From Oreohelix idahoensis (lineage: Eukaryota; Mollusca; Gastropoda; Stylommatophora; Oreohelicidae), in assembly GCA_024509875.1 (NCBI GenBank), contig JAMPIV010012157.1:1-64000 (forward strand): a stretch of 64,000 nucleotides of DNA. The letters are read 5' to 3'. A program made the position numbers and the translations under genes. Positions 63,695 through 64,000 of the stretch are shown in pieces (the first letter of the stretch is position 1; each line of letters opens with the position of its first letter). Below the pieces are notes generated by a model that was not told the DNA's origin, made no database searches, and was given only the letters and a program-made list of their open reading frames with translations.

Positions 63695-64000
63695 TGTCGT
63701 GAATTATTCTAATCCCCATATATAAATTAAAACGTAAATGCAAAGCCTAACAAATAAATGTAATAAAAGGAAAGAAGAATGGTAAAGAACAGTGCTGTCA
63801 CAATGCCTGTACTCGAAATCCCCTTGTTTTCTACTTCGTCGGCAAATTGTAACGCTTTCACGTTGATAGTAAAAGCCTACTGTATTATTACCCGCTTTCT
63901 TCAATGAAACGTGTACTGTATTTCTTGGAAAAACCTTGAGATACGCAAGCTGATCAATGACCTAAATTTAATATTTCATTCATTCCATTTTATACACGGC
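63695..64000 (+). repeat. Start of an element D-family LTR in the opposite orientation
   Basis: Begins TGTCGTGAATTATTC, the exact LTR start of element D in sense orientation, and matches the first 306 bp before the window ends. It interrupts the older LTR on its left, so another D-type element or solo LTR probably extends beyond the window. Confidence 0.9.

Overview
The window is metazoan nuclear DNA made almost entirely of mobile elements. I find no intact ordinary host gene. The mix of elements fits a lophotrochozoan, most likely a mollusc: Ty3/Gypsy elements with long LTRs and SCAN-like Gag, several RTE-like LINEs, an RNase H-bearing I-like LINE, CR1/Jockey-like 3' ends with microsatellite tails, tRNA-derived SINEs, mariner, hAT and Helitron remains. 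This assignment is an inference from repeat style only.

Layout, left to right. 1-4080: a decayed minus-strand Gypsy element (A) in the order Gag, protease, integrase, reverse transcriptase (RT), cut by the window edge. 4081-6153: LTR-like DNA. 6208-14396: plus-strand element B, young, encoding Gag-protease-integrase but no RT. 14397-17520: an LTR-like stretch, a tRNA-derived SINE and a Helitron helicase relic. 17521-18699: a hAT element carrying a 59-bp satellite. 18803-23044: a 5'-truncated RTE-like LINE that itself contains a 310-bp SINE and a complete-ended mariner. 23045-29948: mostly anonymous, with an 81-bp tandem repeat, a probable 2.5-kb solo LTR and an I-like LINE fragment. 29949-35802: four RTE-like pieces, including a nearly full-length one on the minus strand.

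35899-57303 is a nest of insertions in one short array of 54-bp (18-codon) repeats, which may be the remains of a host coding exon. Element C (a sibling of B; LTRs 36003-37696 and 50107-51799, duplication TAACG) sits in the array. Element D (LTRs 39158-41199 and 45396-47442, duplication AGCAG) sits in C's gag. Separately, an RTE-like LINE (52034-57074) sits in the same array and is itself split by a CR1/Jockey-like LINE (54507-56410). From 57304 to the end come SINE heads, a LINE remnant that has spawned two minisatellites (58493-58710 and 59010-59945), more LINE scraps, and two opposed LTR pieces of the D family.

The main biological point concerns the Gypsy elements. B and C keep protease and integrase but have no RT/RNase H. 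D keeps Gag and RT/RNase H but has lost protease and the integrase core, which is replaced by unrelated open sequence. All three have nearly identical LTR pairs, so all moved recently. The simplest reading is a pair of complementary defective families sharing proteins in trans. A and D also show integrase upstream of RT, as in Gmr1-like Gypsy elements.
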